DNA of 64,000 nt from NCBI GenBank assembly GCA_947474595.1, contig CANJIV010000008.1:22363-86362 (forward strand). Direction: 5' to 3'. A program made the translations under genes and the position numbers. This document shows positions 35,371 to 44,943 of this stretch, piece by piece. Under the pieces are notes generated by a model. It was given only the letters and a program-made list of their open reading frames with translations, did no database searches and was not told where the DNA came from. Positions within the stretch are counted from its first letter, which is position 1. The number at the start of each line of letters is the position of its first letter. This DNA comes from Solirubrobacterales bacterium. Its GTDB lineage: Bacteria; Actinomycetota; Thermoleophilia; Solirubrobacterales; Solirubrobacteraceae.

Positions 35371-36071
35371 GCGACGATCTCAGAGTCGTGGCCAGTCGGT
35401 GGAAGCGCCGGGGCTGGGCGCGGCACACCAATCTCACTAACTACTGCAAAGAAAGCTGCGAGCTTGGCCGGGTCCTTGCGTCCGGGACCAGCCTCGACGC
35501 CGCTGGCAACATCTACGCCAAACGGCTCAGTGGTCGCGATTGCTTCGCCAACGTTCTCTGCGGTGAGGCCGCCGGAGAGGATCATCGGAACTCGGCGGTG
35601 GCGCGATTCGACGAGCTGCCAATCAAAGGTCAACCCGGTGCCACCCCGGAGATCTTCGGAGTGGGCATCGAGCAGATGAAAGTCGGTATGAAATGCCCCA
35701 ATGGCCTGTAGGTCTGCCTTCCCGGCAATTTGTGCAGCTTTAATAACACGCAGTCCACTTCGCCTAGCAAGTTGGGCTGCGTAAATCGGGCCCTCGTCAC
35801 CGTGCAGCTGAACCATCGTCAGACCAGTCGCGTCAGCGATCCGTACGACCTCGTCGAGCGGGCGGTTAACAAAGACGCCTACAACCTCAGCTTCGCGGCG
35901 AAACGCGGAGGAGATGGCCGTCGCTTCAACCAGAGTGCAGCGCCTCGGAGACGGGCGGTGGAAGATGACTCCAAGGGCCCACGCTCCATGCTCGACGGCG
36001 AGCTGCGCGTCTGCCAGATTGGTGAGTCCACAGATCTTGATCTCGGGCCTGATGGTGTCCACGCCACACAT
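35367..36071 (-). CDS. trpF: Phosphoribosylanthranilate isomerase
   Basis: 234 residues from the ATG at 36071 ([20 protein letters not shown]). The frame is open upstream into trpC, but the family motif KICGLT begins ten residues after this ATG and trpC ends at 36148. Further motifs: [64 protein letters not shown] and [15 protein letters not shown]. The 76-base gap to trpC is the only sizeable gap in the operon. The C-terminal Pro-rich tail extends past the barrel. Confidence 0.97.
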   Translation of the reverse strand: MCGVDTIRPEIKICGLTNLADAQLAVEHGAWALGVIFHRPSPRRCTLVEATAISSAFRREAEVVGVFVNRPLDEVVRIADATGLTMVQLHGDEGPIYAAQLARRSGLRVIKAAQIAGKADLQAIGAFHTDFHLLDAHSEDLRGGTGLTFDWQLVESRHRRVPMILSGGLTAENVGEAIATTEPFGVDVASGVEAGPGRKDPAKLAAFFAVVSEIGVPRPAPALPPTGHDSEIVA

Positions 36072-36147
36072 CGTAGTTGTGAGCCGGGGGAATGCCGTAC
36101 TCGAATTGTGATCGAGAGCCAACAGTCGCCTTGACGGGCCTCGTGCT

Positions 36148-36933
36148 TTAAGCGTTCTCTCCGCCGGCGAACACCCGACAAGATGCCTCGAGGTCTTCAG
36201 AGGCCATAAGCGTCTCACCGACTAGAACCGCGTCGACACCGACTCTCTCGAGCTCGTCGATCTCCTCGCGCGTTCTAATTCCGGACTCAGATACGACCGT
36301 CTTACCGGCTGGCACGTCAGCTAGCAGCGTCAGTGTCCTGTCGATATCGACTGAGAAGTCTTTTAAGTCACGGTTGTTGATGCCGATCACATTGGCGTCG
36401 ATCTCTAAGGCGGCTTCTAGCTCGCGTTCGTCGTGCACCTCCACTAAGACATCGAGGTCAAGCCCCACGGCTTCGCTGTGTAAGGCAGCAAGGAGTTGAA
36501 GGTCTAGGGCCGCCACGATCAGCAGAACGGCATCGGCCCCAGCGCCAGCGGCCTCGTAGAGTTGGTAGACGTCGACTATGAAGTCCTTCTGCAAGATCGG
36601 CAGGTCTGACGCTCGGCGAGCTAGGCGCAGGTCGTCAAGGCTCCCGCCAAAGTGACGTTGTTCGGTGAGAATCGAAAGGGCTGCTGCTCCGCCGCGCTCG
36701 TAGGCCCCGACTATCTCTTCTACGGATGAGCCCTCTCGGATCACGCCGGCCGATGGTGAGCGTCGCTTGTGCTCGGCTATCAACGATATGCCCGGACGTG
36801 CCAGCGCCTCTGAGAACGGCCTATCTTGACCGCGTGTCGCTACCGCGCGCTCTAGCTCAGACTGAGATACCGCGCTGCGGCGCTGCTCCAACTCTTGGCG
36901 AGTGGTCTCGACTATCTGATCGAGGACGGTCAT
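36148..36933 (-). CDS. trpC: Indole-3-glycerol phosphate synthase
   Basis: 261 residues, TIM barrel. It closes the indole ring from CdRP. LIAEHKRRSPSAGVIREGS holds the substrate-binding EHKRRSPS, LPILQKDFIVDVYQLYEA the catalytic Lys, then VLVEVHDERELEAAL, VIGINNRDLKDFSVD and VSESGIRTREEI. Overlaps trpD by four bases. Confidence 0.98.
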   Translation of the reverse strand: MTVLDQIVETTRQELEQRRSAVSQSELERAVATRGQDRPFSEALARPGISLIAEHKRRSPSAGVIREGSSVEEIVGAYERGGAAALSILTEQRHFGGSLDDLRLARRASDLPILQKDFIVDVYQLYEAAGAGADAVLLIVAALDLQLLAALHSEAVGLDLDVLVEVHDERELEAALEIDANVIGINNRDLKDFSVDIDRTLTLLADVPAGKTVVSESGIRTREEIDELERVGVDAVLVGETLMASEDLEASCRVFAGGENA

Positions 36934-37967
36934 CGTCCCGATGGGGTTAGCGAGTTACTGGTGGATATGTAGAGATCAAGCACAGCGGAGGCGGCGCCCG
37001 TGTCGACCGCTGCTTGCGCGGCACGTACGCCTGCCTCAAGGGTATCGGCCCTGCCACCCGTGTAGATCGCTCCTCCAGCGTTTAGGACCGCGAGATCACG
37101 CTCTGGGCCGATCTGGCCGCCCAATATCGAGCGAGTGATCACAGCATTGCTCGCTGGATCGCCCGCCCTAAAGAGGGTCGGGTCGGCCCGATCTAGGCCG
37201 AACTCTTCCGGTGTGACGCAGTAGCGCTTGATGACATCTCCATTGATCTCTGCTACTTGGGTTGGCCCAACGGTGCTGAGCTCGTCTAGGCCGTCGTCGC
37301 TAGACACAACCATCGCTCGAGTCACCCCAAGAACCACGAGGGCCCCAGCGACGGTTTCGATCAAGGCCGGATCTGAGACGCCGATCAGCTGGCGGCGCGC
37401 GCCCGCCGGGTTCGTCAACGGCCCGAGGAGATTAAAGACGGTTCGGATCGCCAGCTCTTTGCGGACGGGCACAACGTAACGCGTGGCGCTGTGGTGGGCC
37501 GGGGCAAACATGAAGCCAAAGCCAACCTTGTCGATACATGTAGCAACCTCTTGCCCGCCAAGGTTGATGTTGGCTCCTAGCGCCTCGAGTAAATCTGCCG
37601 ATCCCGAAAGGCCGGTTGCCGACCGGTTGCCGTGTTTGGCGACTGCACACCCAGCACCCGCGGCGATCAATGCCGCGGTAGTCGAGACGTTGAAGGTAGG
37701 TCTCCCCCCTCCAGTTCCAGCAGTATCGATTAGGTCCGCCCGGGTAGCAGGGACAGCGACAGCCAGCGACCGCATCGTGCGCGCCAGGCCAGCCACCTCC
37801 TCAACGCTCTCACCTTTTGTCCGCAACCCAATCAAGAATCCCGCGATCTCAATATCGCTAGCGCGACCGTCCATGATTTGGGCTAGAACTTCCCCGGCAT
37901 CCTCGGCGCTGAGATCTGATCCGCAAGCTATCCGCTCCAACGCCTGCGTGATCGTCGGATTGGTCAT
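36930..37967 (-). CDS. trpD: Anthranilate phosphoribosyltransferase
   Basis: 345 residues. DTAGTGGGRPTFNVSTTAAL carries the PRPP-binding GTGGG loop, then AKHGNRSATGLSGSADLLEA, FAPAHHSATRYVVPVRKELA and FNLLGPLTNPAGARRQLIGV. Transfers phosphoribose to anthranilate. Coupled by four-base overlaps to trpG and trpC. Confidence 0.98.
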   Translation of the reverse strand: MTNPTITQALERIACGSDLSAEDAGEVLAQIMDGRASDIEIAGFLIGLRTKGESVEEVAGLARTMRSLAVAVPATRADLIDTAGTGGGRPTFNVSTTAALIAAGAGCAVAKHGNRSATGLSGSADLLEALGANINLGGQEVATCIDKVGFGFMFAPAHHSATRYVVPVRKELAIRTVFNLLGPLTNPAGARRQLIGVSDPALIETVAGALVVLGVTRAMVVSSDDGLDELSTVGPTQVAEINGDVIKRYCVTPEEFGLDRADPTLFRAGDPASNAVITRSILGGQIGPERDLAVLNAGGAIYTGGRADTLEAGVRAAQAAVDTGAASAVLDLYISTSNSLTPSGR

Positions 37968-38554
37968 CGTGACCCGTCTGTGGGATTGAGGCCATCGCTT
38001 AAAAAGGTTGCCAACATCTGCTTCCCAGATGGTGTTAATACCGATTCGGGATGAAACTGAACCCCTTCCGCAGGCAGCGTACGGTGGCGAATCCCCATCA
38101 GCACACCGTCTCCGCGACTGCTGACTTCAAAGCACTGCGGGAGGTCTTCTTCGGCAACGATCAGTGAGTGGTAGCGCCCGACGACGAGCGCAGTGGGCAA
38201 TCCGGCGTAGATTGTCTTGGCGTCGTGAGTTATCTGGCTGGTCTTACCGTGGACTGGCTTGTGACGCACGACCGTACCGCCGAATGCTTGGGCCAGCGCT
38301 TGGTGGCCGAGACAGACGCCTAGGGTCGCAATACCCGCCTCCGGGAAGCGCTTGATCACGTCGAGCGAGATTCCCGCGTGGTCTGGGGTACATGGTCCCG
38401 GGGAGACAACGGCTCGGTCATAACCCTTACCGAGAAGCTCCCCCACATCTCCCTGATCGTTTCGCACCGTATCTATCTGTGCCCCTAACTCGCCGAAGTA
38501 CTGAACAAGGTTGTAGGTGAAGGAGTCGTAGTTATCGACCATCAGGAGCTTCAT
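37964..38554 (-). CDS. trpG: Anthranilate synthase glutamine amidotransferase subunit (TrpG/PabA)
   Basis: 196 residues, class I amidotransferase. MLMVDNYDSFTYN-like N-terminus (LLMVDNYDSFTYNLVQYFGE), SPGPCTPDHAG, nucleophile Cys in LGVCLGHQALAQAFGG, and the His-Glu pair in VQFHPESVLTPSG. It supplies ammonia to TrpE, whose gene overlaps its start by four bases. It may serve folate synthesis too, if no separate pabA exists. Confidence 0.97.
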   Translation of the reverse strand: MKLLMVDNYDSFTYNLVQYFGELGAQIDTVRNDQGDVGELLGKGYDRAVVSPGPCTPDHAGISLDVIKRFPEAGIATLGVCLGHQALAQAFGGTVVRHKPVHGKTSQITHDAKTIYAGLPTALVVGRYHSLIVAEEDLPQCFEVSSRGDGVLMGIRHRTLPAEGVQFHPESVLTPSGKQMLATFLSDGLNPTDGSR

Positions 38555-40023
38555 GGCCAGTCAACCTGCCCGACGGCTAGCTCGATCGCCGCCATCACAG
38601 CTTGGGCTTTAGCTTGAGATTCAGCGAACTCATAGGCTGGCTTTGCATCTGCGACGGTTCCGCCGCCAGCCTGGACGTGGGCGACGCCATCCTTGACGAC
38701 AACCGTGCGGATATGGATACAGGTGTCTAGGTCTCCTGTGTAGGAGAGATAGCCGATCGCTCCTCCATAGCCGCCTCGCTTGATCGGCTCGAGCTCATCG
38801 ATGATCTGCATCGCGCGGACCTTAGGTGCCCCCGACAGCGTTCCAGCGGGCAGCATCGATTTAAGTGCGTCCATCGCTCCAACATCGTCGCGTAACTGGC
38901 CGGTGACAGATGAAACAATGTGCATCACGTGGCTGTATAGCTCGACACTCATAAAGGTCTCTAGTTCAACGCTGCCGTACTCACAGACTCTTCCAAGGTC
39001 ATTGCGTCCGAGATCGACGAGCATTACGTGCTCGGAGCGCTCCTTTTCGTCTGCCATTAGCTCATCGGCGATCCTTGCGTCTTGCTCGGCACTATCGCCT
39101 CGCGGTCGAGTCCCGGCGATCGGTCGGGTCGAAGCCTTGCGTCCACTCACGGTTAGTAGCGGTTCCGGGCTAGCGCCGACGACTTGAAAATCTCCAAAAT
39201 CAAGGAAGTACATATACGGGCTGGGATTGACGGCCCGAAGTCCCCGGTAGATCGAGAACGACTCAATCGAAACCTCAGCAGACCAACGTTGCGAGGGAAC
39301 TACTTGGAAAGCGTCCCCATCATGGACGTACTCCACGATCCGCGCGACCATCGATTCAAACTCTTCGCGCTCCATATTTGGAGTAAAAATCGGTGGCTCT
39401 CTGTCGGCCCTAGGCACCGATCTAGAGCTTGGAACCGGACCGGCGAGTCGCTCACGCACATCAGCGATTGCGGCGGCAGCCGTGGCGTAGGCTGCCTCTA
39501 GTTGGGGTGGACTATCGGCGTAAATATTGGCCAAGACTGTGACGGTGTGTCGGAGGTGGTCAAAGACAACAAGCAGATCGGAGAGCATCAGAGCCATATC
39601 CGGCAGCCCGAGGGGATCGGGGTTCGGGTCGCCTAGCGGTTCCACTGTACGCACGAGGTCATAGCCGAAGAAACCGACCGCGCCGCCCGCAAATGGAGGC
39701 AGCCCCGCGAGCGGAGCCTGTCTGTAGCGAAGTACCTCTGACTCTGCCACGGCGTAGGGATCCCCTCCGTCGGCTAGGGACCAGCGCACAACCTTGCGGG
39801 GGCGAAAGCCAATAAATGAATAGCGCCCGACGCGTTGGCCCTGATCAGCGGACTCAAGCAGGAAGGACGGCCCCTGATCGCGGAGTTTGAGAAACGCTGA
39901 AACCGGAGTCTCGCAATCTTCGATAAAGGTCTGACGCAGAGGGATCAGGTTGTACTGCGTGACGAGACCTCTGGCCTCTTCCAGGGATGGCGATAGGGCC
40001 CTAGAGTCACCCTCGGCGGCCAT
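38551..40023 (-). CDS. trpE: Anthranilate synthase component I
   Basis: 490 residues. The N-terminal domain has [20 protein letters not shown]; residues in LLES form the tryptophan feedback site in the family. Chorismate-binding domain: [88 protein letters not shown] and [10 protein letters not shown]. Its start overlaps hisIE by 17 bases. Confidence 0.98.
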   Translation of the reverse strand: MAAEGDSRALSPSLEEARGLVTQYNLIPLRQTFIEDCETPVSAFLKLRDQGPSFLLESADQGQRVGRYSFIGFRPRKVVRWSLADGGDPYAVAESEVLRYRQAPLAGLPPFAGGAVGFFGYDLVRTVEPLGDPNPDPLGLPDMALMLSDLLVVFDHLRHTVTVLANIYADSPPQLEAAYATAAAAIADVRERLAGPVPSSRSVPRADREPPIFTPNMEREEFESMVARIVEYVHDGDAFQVVPSQRWSAEVSIESFSIYRGLRAVNPSPYMYFLDFGDFQVVGASPEPLLTVSGRKASTRPIAGTRPRGDSAEQDARIADELMADEKERSEHVMLVDLGRNDLGRVCEYGSVELETFMSVELYSHVMHIVSSVTGQLRDDVGAMDALKSMLPAGTLSGAPKVRAMQIIDELEPIKRGGYGGAIGYLSYTGDLDTCIHIRTVVVKDGVAHVQAGGGTVADAKPAYEFAESQAKAQAVMAAIELAVGQVDWP

Positions 40024-40612
40024 CGAGCACCTCCTGCGTCGCAGCCAGAGTCAACCCGCGCGATCGCAGCAAGACTGCAAGGTGGTAGACCAAGTCTGCT
40101 GACTCCTCAGCGACGCGTTTATCGCTCTCCTCGCGAGCTGCACGGGTTACCTCCTCTGCCTCCTCCTGCACCTTCGATCCGATCATCTCGGGATCCGCTA
40201 GTAGGGCAGCGGTATAGGAAGCGCCTGGATCTGCGCCGCTGCGATCGGCGATCGTGCGTTCGAGCTCGGGCAGGACCTCGTATGGAGCCATTGGCTGCAT
40301 CTGTCCCCGGTAGAAGCAGCTGCGCTGCCCGGTGTGGCAGGCGGGGCCCGCGGGCTCGACTAGCGCTACCAGCGCGTCGCCATCGCAGTCGAAGCGGATT
40401 GCTCTGACCTTTTGAATATTTCCACTTGTGGCGCCCTTGTGCCACAGCTCGCTGCGCGACCGGCTCCAGAGGTGCAGCTCTCCGGTCTCTCTGGTCAGCG
40501 CCAAGGAGTCGGCATTCATGTAGGCCAGAGTGAGGACCTCTCCGGTGTTCCAGTCTTGAACCACGCACGGAAGTAGCCCGTTTTCGTCATAGGTCAGCTC
40601 AGAGTCATTCAC
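40007..40612 (-). CDS. hisI: Bifunctional phosphoribosyl-AMP cyclohydrolase / phosphoribosyl-ATP diphosphatase
   Basis: 201 residues joining HisI (residues 1-105) and HisE (about 115-201), which catalyse histidine steps 3 and 2. His[48 protein letters not shown] and [11 protein letters not shown] (zinc Cys). His[21 protein letters not shown] and [17 protein letters not shown] start with TACAAT nine bases upstream, so the whole his-trp operon may start leaderless with no room for an attenuator leader peptide. Confidence 0.96.
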   Translation of the reverse strand: MNDSELTYDENGLLPCVVQDWNTGEVLTLAYMNADSLALTRETGELHLWSRSRSELWHKGATSGNIQKVRAIRFDCDGDALVALVEPAGPACHTGQRSCFYRGQMQPMAPYEVLPELERTIADRSGADPGASYTAALLADPEMIGSKVQEEAEEVTRAAREESDKRVAEESADLVYHLAVLLRSRGLTLAATQEVLDGRRG

Positions 40613-40621
40613 AGGACGGCG

Positions 40622-40627
40622 ATTGTA
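40622..40627 (-). promoter_or_regulatory. Predicted -10 box of the hisIE-trp operon
   Basis: TACAAT, nine bases before the GTG of hisIE. The 187-base gap up to 40799 holds no other gene I can support and no clear -35 box or leader peptide. Confidence 0.45.
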
Positions 40628-40799
40628 AGGGGCCGGGGTCGCGCAGTGCGCCCAACCGCATCAGCCGACCCGCACTCGCACCGCGACGGTGTTGAGTGAT
40701 TTAGGCGACCGCGCTCGATATATCGGCTAGAAACGGCGCCCGCGATCGCACGAGCGCAGAGGCCATTTACGAGATCTAGCGTGCCGCGCGGGCCTGCAT

Positions 40800-41684
40800 T
40801 TAAGGCCGCTGAGGTCCCGATCGGTTCAGGCGGGTGCGTGCTACGGCCGCACCCATCTCCCAGGGCCAAAGTTTGGTTCTTGCTCCCAACACATCGAACC
40901 CAACGCCCTCTATACGGTCGAGGATCCGTAGATAAACCGCGCGAGCAAGAGCCATCGCCGGTCGAACTGCGGGTGCGACCGAGGCGATTGCCTTGTCGCC
41001 GCCATCGGCGAACAACGAACGGGCGCGCACGACCTCGAAGGCCAGCAGCGCTTTGAACTGCGGGGTCGCTCTGCCGTCAGCGATGTCTGCCTCGCTAACA
41101 CCAAAGCGCTCCATATCTTCGGCCGGAAGATAGAGGCGATCTAGCTCCCAGTCTTCGCGCACGTCGCGGATGAAGTTAGTCAACTGAAATGCCAAACCAA
41201 GAGTGGCGAACTCTTCTCGGCGTTCGGGTGCTGCACCCAGCAGTGGAGCCATGACGCGCCCAACCGAGGCCGCACTGCCCTGCATGTAGCCATCGAGGTC
41301 CTTCCACGTCTGGATCCGAACCCGACCGCAGTCGGTCCTCATTGAGCTCATATAAACCCGTAGCTCTTGAAGCGGTAGGTCGTGCCTAAGTCCCGCGTGA
41401 GCGAGAGCCGCAACGACGGGATTCTCGGAGCCGCCGGTGAGGACCCCGCGCTCGAGCTCTGCCTCCCAGCGATCTAGATCGGCCCTGCGCAAGGCTGGGT
41501 CGCTGTGGCGACGCGGGCCGTCGACAACCTCGTCTGTACTACGCACAAAAGCGTAGAGAGCATGGACTGCGGGCTGAACTTCGCTAGGCAATCTACGCGC
41601 GGCCCAGTAGTAGGTCGGATCGTGCCGACGGTGGATTCGACGGCAGCTTGCATAGGCTAATTCGAGGTCTGTCACGCGCTTCAT
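40800..41684 (-). CDS. Phytoene/squalene synthase family protein
   Basis: 294 residues from the ATG at 41684 (MKRVTDLELAYASCRRIHRR), which has AGGAG directly upstream. Two Asp-rich prenyl-diphosphate motifs are present: FVRSTDEVVDGP and LTNFIRDVREDWELDRLYLP. Also RRLPSEVQPAVHALYAFVR and GSAASVGRVMAPLLG. Head-to-head condensation of two prenyl diphosphates (GGPP to phytoene, or FPP to squalene) is expected; which one cannot be read from sequence. No other carotenoid or hopanoid genes are nearby. It is divergent from the ArsA-like ATPase gene. Confidence 0.9.
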   Translation of the reverse strand: MKRVTDLELAYASCRRIHRRHDPTYYWAARRLPSEVQPAVHALYAFVRSTDEVVDGPRRHSDPALRRADLDRWEAELERGVLTGGSENPVVAALAHAGLRHDLPLQELRVYMSSMRTDCGRVRIQTWKDLDGYMQGSAASVGRVMAPLLGAAPERREEFATLGLAFQLTNFIRDVREDWELDRLYLPAEDMERFGVSEADIADGRATPQFKALLAFEVVRARSLFADGGDKAIASVAPAVRPAMALARAVYLRILDRIEGVGFDVLGARTKLWPWEMGAAVARTRLNRSGPQRP

Positions 41685-41721
41685 ACTCCTAGAGTCAATC
41701 AAGCCTGCCACGATTGGTGCG

Positions 41722-42645
41722 ATGTCCTGCCTTATCGACAGATCGATGATCTACATCACCGGCAAGGGAGGTGTGGGTCGCAGCACGGTCGCGACCGCGG
41801 TCGCAATGGCTGCTGGCAGAGCTGGGAAGAGAGTCGTAATCGTTGAGGTTGGCAGCCGTGATAGGACCCCGGGCACAACTCCTGAGCCATCTGGCATAGA
41901 CAACCTGTGGACCCTAACGATCGATCCACAGAAGGCGCTGGAGGAGTGGCTGAGTGCCCTGATCGGCTCTCAGACCCTGGCGGGCATGTTGTCAAAGAGC
42001 AACACGTTTGCGTATTTCGTCGCAGCTGCACCTGGTGTCCGCGAGCTCGTAACTCTTACTAAGGCCTGGGAGCTATCTCGGCAGAAGGCTCGAGATCAGA
42101 GCACAGCCCCGTTTGACCTAGTCATCGTCGACGGTGGGGCCTCCGGGCATGGCTTAGGTATGTTGCGTACGCCTCAGACGTACGCTGAGATTGCACGCAT
42201 AGGTCCAATTAGCACTCAAGCAACTCGGGTCAAGGAGTTCCTCTCTGATCCCGAGGCGATCGGCTACATAGCCGTGACCCGACCGGAGGAAACTCCGATC
42301 TCTGAGACTCTCGAACTCGAGGAGGCGCTGCTGGCCCAGCTTGGCCGTGCCTTGGACGTGATTATCGTCAACGGTGTCCTTCCTAGACAGATGACACGCG
42401 CCGACCTCCACGCGATCGAGGAGGCGTCTGCGGCGCCCCTAAGCGCCGACGCTAGGGCTGCGATCGCTACTGCTCGCACCAAGGCTGGGTGGAGGCAGTC
42501 GCAGATGGCTCAAATATCGAGACTACGGGGCGCTACTAAGAGCAGTGTCGCGACGTTGGCCTTCATCGGTGGTACCGATCTAGGGCTCAAAGAGTGCGGT
42601 GAGCTCTCGCTGCGCCTTCCTGCGGTGGTCGTCGGCGCAAAATAA
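41722..42645 (+). CDS. ArsA/Get3-like P-loop ATPase with Arg in place of the Walker lysine
   Basis: 307 residues. The deviant Walker A reads YITGKGGVGRSTVATAVAMA; the first 'signature' Lys is kept, but the P-loop Lys that contacts the beta/gamma phosphates is Arg20 (codon CGC). FDLVIVDGGASGHGLGMLRT is the switch region corresponding to DxxxTGHxLRLL of ArsA-family ATPases, and the Thr/Pro of the usual form is Ser/Gly here. TRPEETPISETLELEEALLA and VIIVNGVLPRQM fit the family. The C-terminal half is shorter than in arsenite ATPases, and no arsenic genes adjoin. Related actinobacterial proteins occur as pairs; here only one is present. Confidence 0.82.
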   Translation: MSCLIDRSMIYITGKGGVGRSTVATAVAMAAGRAGKRVVIVEVGSRDRTPGTTPEPSGIDNLWTLTIDPQKALEEWLSALIGSQTLAGMLSKSNTFAYFVAAAPGVRELVTLTKAWELSRQKARDQSTAPFDLVIVDGGASGHGLGMLRTPQTYAEIARIGPISTQATRVKEFLSDPEAIGYIAVTRPEETPISETLELEEALLAQLGRALDVIIVNGVLPRQMTRADLHAIEEASAAPLSADARAAIATARTKAGWRQSQMAQISRLRGATKSSVATLAFIGGTDLGLKECGELSLRLPAVVVGAK

Positions 42646-42650
42646 AGAGA

Positions 42651-43550
42651 TCAATCAATCCCTAAGCGATCGAGCAGACCGTCGTCGGTGCGCCATCGCT
42701 TCCTGACACGGACCGAGATCTCTAGGTGGACCTTACTCTCCACCTCCTCTTCGAGCGACCGCCTGGCTGCCGTGCCGATCTCGCGAATCATCTTGCCCGC
42801 TGAGCCGATCACAATCCCCTTCTGAGATTCAGTCTCGACCCAGATATGGCCGCGCACAATCATCAGGCCATCGCGTGGATTCTCGATCTCGCTGATCGCT
42901 ACTTCAATCGCATGCGGGATCTCCTCACGAGTCCGACGTAGAACCTGTTCGCGAATGAGCTCAGCAAAGAGAACCGCGTCGGAGAGGTCTGTGTGGTCCT
43001 CAATCGGGTAGTAGCGCGGGCCTAAGGGAAGAGATCCCACTAGGTGCTCGGTGAGCTCGGCCACGCCAGTACCCTTGCGCGCTGAAATCGGAAATACCTC
43101 TGACCCCGGTAATAGCTCTGAGGCAGCCTGGAGGGCCTCGACTAAAGCCGTGTGAGAGAGGCGATCTATCTTGTTGACGGCAACCACTACCGGGGCTGAA
43201 GAGTCGGCTAGCGATTCTGCAATAAAACGATCCCCTGGGCCGCCCACCCCTTGCTGTCCGTTAAAGACGACAAGGACTCCATCGCACTCGGCTAGTTCAC
43301 GTTGCACGCGGTGGGCCATTCGCTCGGTGAGTGAATCGCGTGGCCTCTGGACGCCGGGAAGGTCTACGAGAATTAGCTGCCAGTCGGGACCATTAGCGAT
43401 CCCGCGAATCGCACGACGAGTCGTCTGGGGCTTGTCAGAGACGATCGCAATCTTGTGACCTACGATTGCGTTGATTAGGGTCGACTTCCCGGCGTTAGGT
43501 CGCCCGGCAAAGGCTACGAAGCCGCTTCGGGTATCGAGTTCGCCATCCAT
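42651..43550 (-). CDS. era: GTPase Era
   Basis: 299 residues from the ATG at 43550 (MDGELDTRSGFVAFAGRPNA); a longer reading would overlap ybeY. G1 GRPNAGKSTLINAI, G2 QTTRR, G3 VDLPGVQ, G4 VNKID, G5 ISARKGTGV. The C-terminal KH domain has IVIGSAGKMIREIGTAARRS and KVHLEISVRVRKRW. It acts in 16S rRNA 3'-end maturation and 30S assembly. It lies four bases after ybeY, another 16S-processing factor. Convergent with the ArsA-like gene (five bases apart). Confidence 0.98.
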   Translation of the reverse strand: MDGELDTRSGFVAFAGRPNAGKSTLINAIVGHKIAIVSDKPQTTRRAIRGIANGPDWQLILVDLPGVQRPRDSLTERMAHRVQRELAECDGVLVVFNGQQGVGGPGDRFIAESLADSSAPVVVAVNKIDRLSHTALVEALQAASELLPGSEVFPISARKGTGVAELTEHLVGSLPLGPRYYPIEDHTDLSDAVLFAELIREQVLRRTREEIPHAIEVAISEIENPRDGLMIVRGHIWVETESQKGIVIGSAGKMIREIGTAARRSLEEEVESKVHLEISVRVRKRWRTDDGLLDRLGID

Positions 43551-43554
43551 CTGC

Positions 43555-43941
43555 TTACCAGCTAAGAATTTCGCGCTGCACGGCGAGCATCTCGCCGTCG
43601 TCGGTCTCATGGTCCATCCCAGTGAGGTGGAGCACACCGTGTACGACCGCCTCCCTGAGATCGGCTGTCTCTGACGGACAGATCACTACGTCGCCAAGTT
43701 CACGCGGCCCAGCCGTTGTCGCATCTTCATCAATTGGGAAGGAGAGCACGTCTGTGGCCTCATCGAGGTTGCGGTGCTCGTAGTTGAGCTCCCGGATACG
43801 AGCGCAGTCAACAAACTCGATCGCGAGATGCCCTTCGCTCAGATTGGCTGATGCGGCTGCGATAAGGGCTAGGCGCTCGATCTCAGCAAGAACGATTAGG
43901 TGCGCTACCTCTTCTTGGCCAATTACTTCAATCTCTAGCAA
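43555..43941 (-). CDS. ybeY: Endoribonuclease YbeY
   Basis: 128 residues. The zinc-binding motif is HGVLHLTGMDHETD (three His). The middle shows RIRELNYEHRNLDEATDVLS and FPIDEDA, as in the family. It acts in 16S rRNA maturation and ribosome quality control. It is slightly short at the N-terminus but complete; encoded between phoH (12-base gap) and era. Confidence 0.96.
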   Translation of the reverse strand: MLEIEVIGQEEVAHLIVLAEIERLALIAAASANLSEGHLAIEFVDCARIRELNYEHRNLDEATDVLSFPIDEDATTAGPRELGDVVICPSETADLREAVVHGVLHLTGMDHETDDGEMLAVQREILSW

Positions 43942-43953
43942 GGTCGCAGATAC

Positions 43954-44943
43954 CTAAGCACGGCGGCGCTCAGCCGGGCGTAGTTCGGGCGCGAGCTTCT
44001 CGTCGTGGACGCCATATGCTTCGACGATGCGCTGAACAAGCTTATGGCGCACAACGTCCTCGCCCCCAAAGCGAACAAATTCGATTCCATCTAGCTCCCC
44101 GAGAATCTCTGAGACCACCATCAATCCCGAGGCCTGAGCCGGAGGAAGATCGACCTGAGTGACGTCGCCTGTTACGACCATCTTGGAGTTAAACCCCAGC
44201 CGAGTCAGAAACATCTTCATCTGCTCTGGTGTCGTGTTTTGGGCCTCGTCGAGGATCACGAAGGAGTCGTTTAGGGTCCGGCCGCGCATGAAGGCCAAGG
44301 GCGCCACCTCAATTACTCCGCGCTCTAAGTGAGCAGCGACTCGCTCGGGGTCGAGCATGTCGTTTAATGCATCAAAGAGCGGACGCAGGTATGGGTCGAC
44401 CTTTGCCATTAGATCCCCCGGCAGAAACCCCAACCGCTCGCCAGCCTCAACGGCCGGGCGAGTCAAAATGATTCGGTTAACCTCGCGACGCGAGAGCGCA
44501 GCAGCGGCCATCGCGACCGCTAGAAAGGTCTTGCCCGTTCCGGCTGGTCCAATTCCAAAGGTGATCGTATTGCCACGTATCGAGTCGACGTAGCGCTTCT
44601 GATTAACACTCTTGGGAGCCACCTTGAGCGCGCGGTGGCGCCAGACTACATCATCGAGTATTCGGCTTGGTGATTCGTCGCGCTCTAGGGCGCCGGTAAC
44701 GGCTTCGATCGTAGCCAGAGACATCTCGTGCCCGGCCGAGATCAGTCGCCCTAGCTCACTAATGAGTGGAAGCGCGCCTAGCACAGCGACTTGATCTCCT
44801 TCGACCGTCAGTACGTTGCCACGCAAGAAAAGCCGACAGCTCAGATGATCCTCTAACAGCCGCAGTACTGAGTCTTGGCTGCCTGCTAGCTCGACGGCTA
44901 CGGCATTGTCGAGCTCTATGCGCTCGCGCTTAGCCTCAGGCAC
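43954..44943 (-). CDS. PhoH-like ATPase
   Basis: 329 residues. An N-terminal KH-like part (ELAGSQDSVLRLLEDHLSCR) precedes the PhoH domain: KSVNQKRYVDSIRGNTITFG, Walker A GIGPAGTGKTFLAVAMAAAA, RPAVEAGERLGFLPGDL, Walker B SFVILDEAQNTTPEQMKMFL, and VVTGDVTQVDLP. Its conserved partnership with ybeY and era suggests an RNA role. Overlaps yqeY by eight bases. Confidence 0.95.
   Translation of the reverse strand: MPEAKRERIELDNAVAVELAGSQDSVLRLLEDHLSCRLFLRGNVLTVEGDQVAVLGALPLISELGRLISAGHEMSLATIEAVTGALERDESPSRILDDVVWRHRALKVAPKSVNQKRYVDSIRGNTITFGIGPAGTGKTFLAVAMAAAALSRREVNRIILTRPAVEAGERLGFLPGDLMAKVDPYLRPLFDALNDMLDPERVAAHLERGVIEVAPLAFMRGRTLNDSFVILDEAQNTTPEQMKMFLTRLGFNSKMVVTGDVTQVDLPPAQASGLMVVSEILGELDGIEFVRFGGEDVVRHKLVQRIVEAYGVHDEKLAPELRPAERRRA

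Noticed and set aside
35730..36134. A 134-codon plus-strand open frame opposite trpF and the trpC-trpF gap
   Set aside because: It covers the conserved trpF coding sequence on the other strand and shows no domain or start signal.
40609..40869. An 86-codon minus-strand frame filling the gap between the phytoene synthase gene and hisIE
   Set aside because: It overlaps the end of the phytoene/squalene synthase gene, has no ribosome-binding site and no recognisable pattern; it would also bury the predicted hisIE -10 box.
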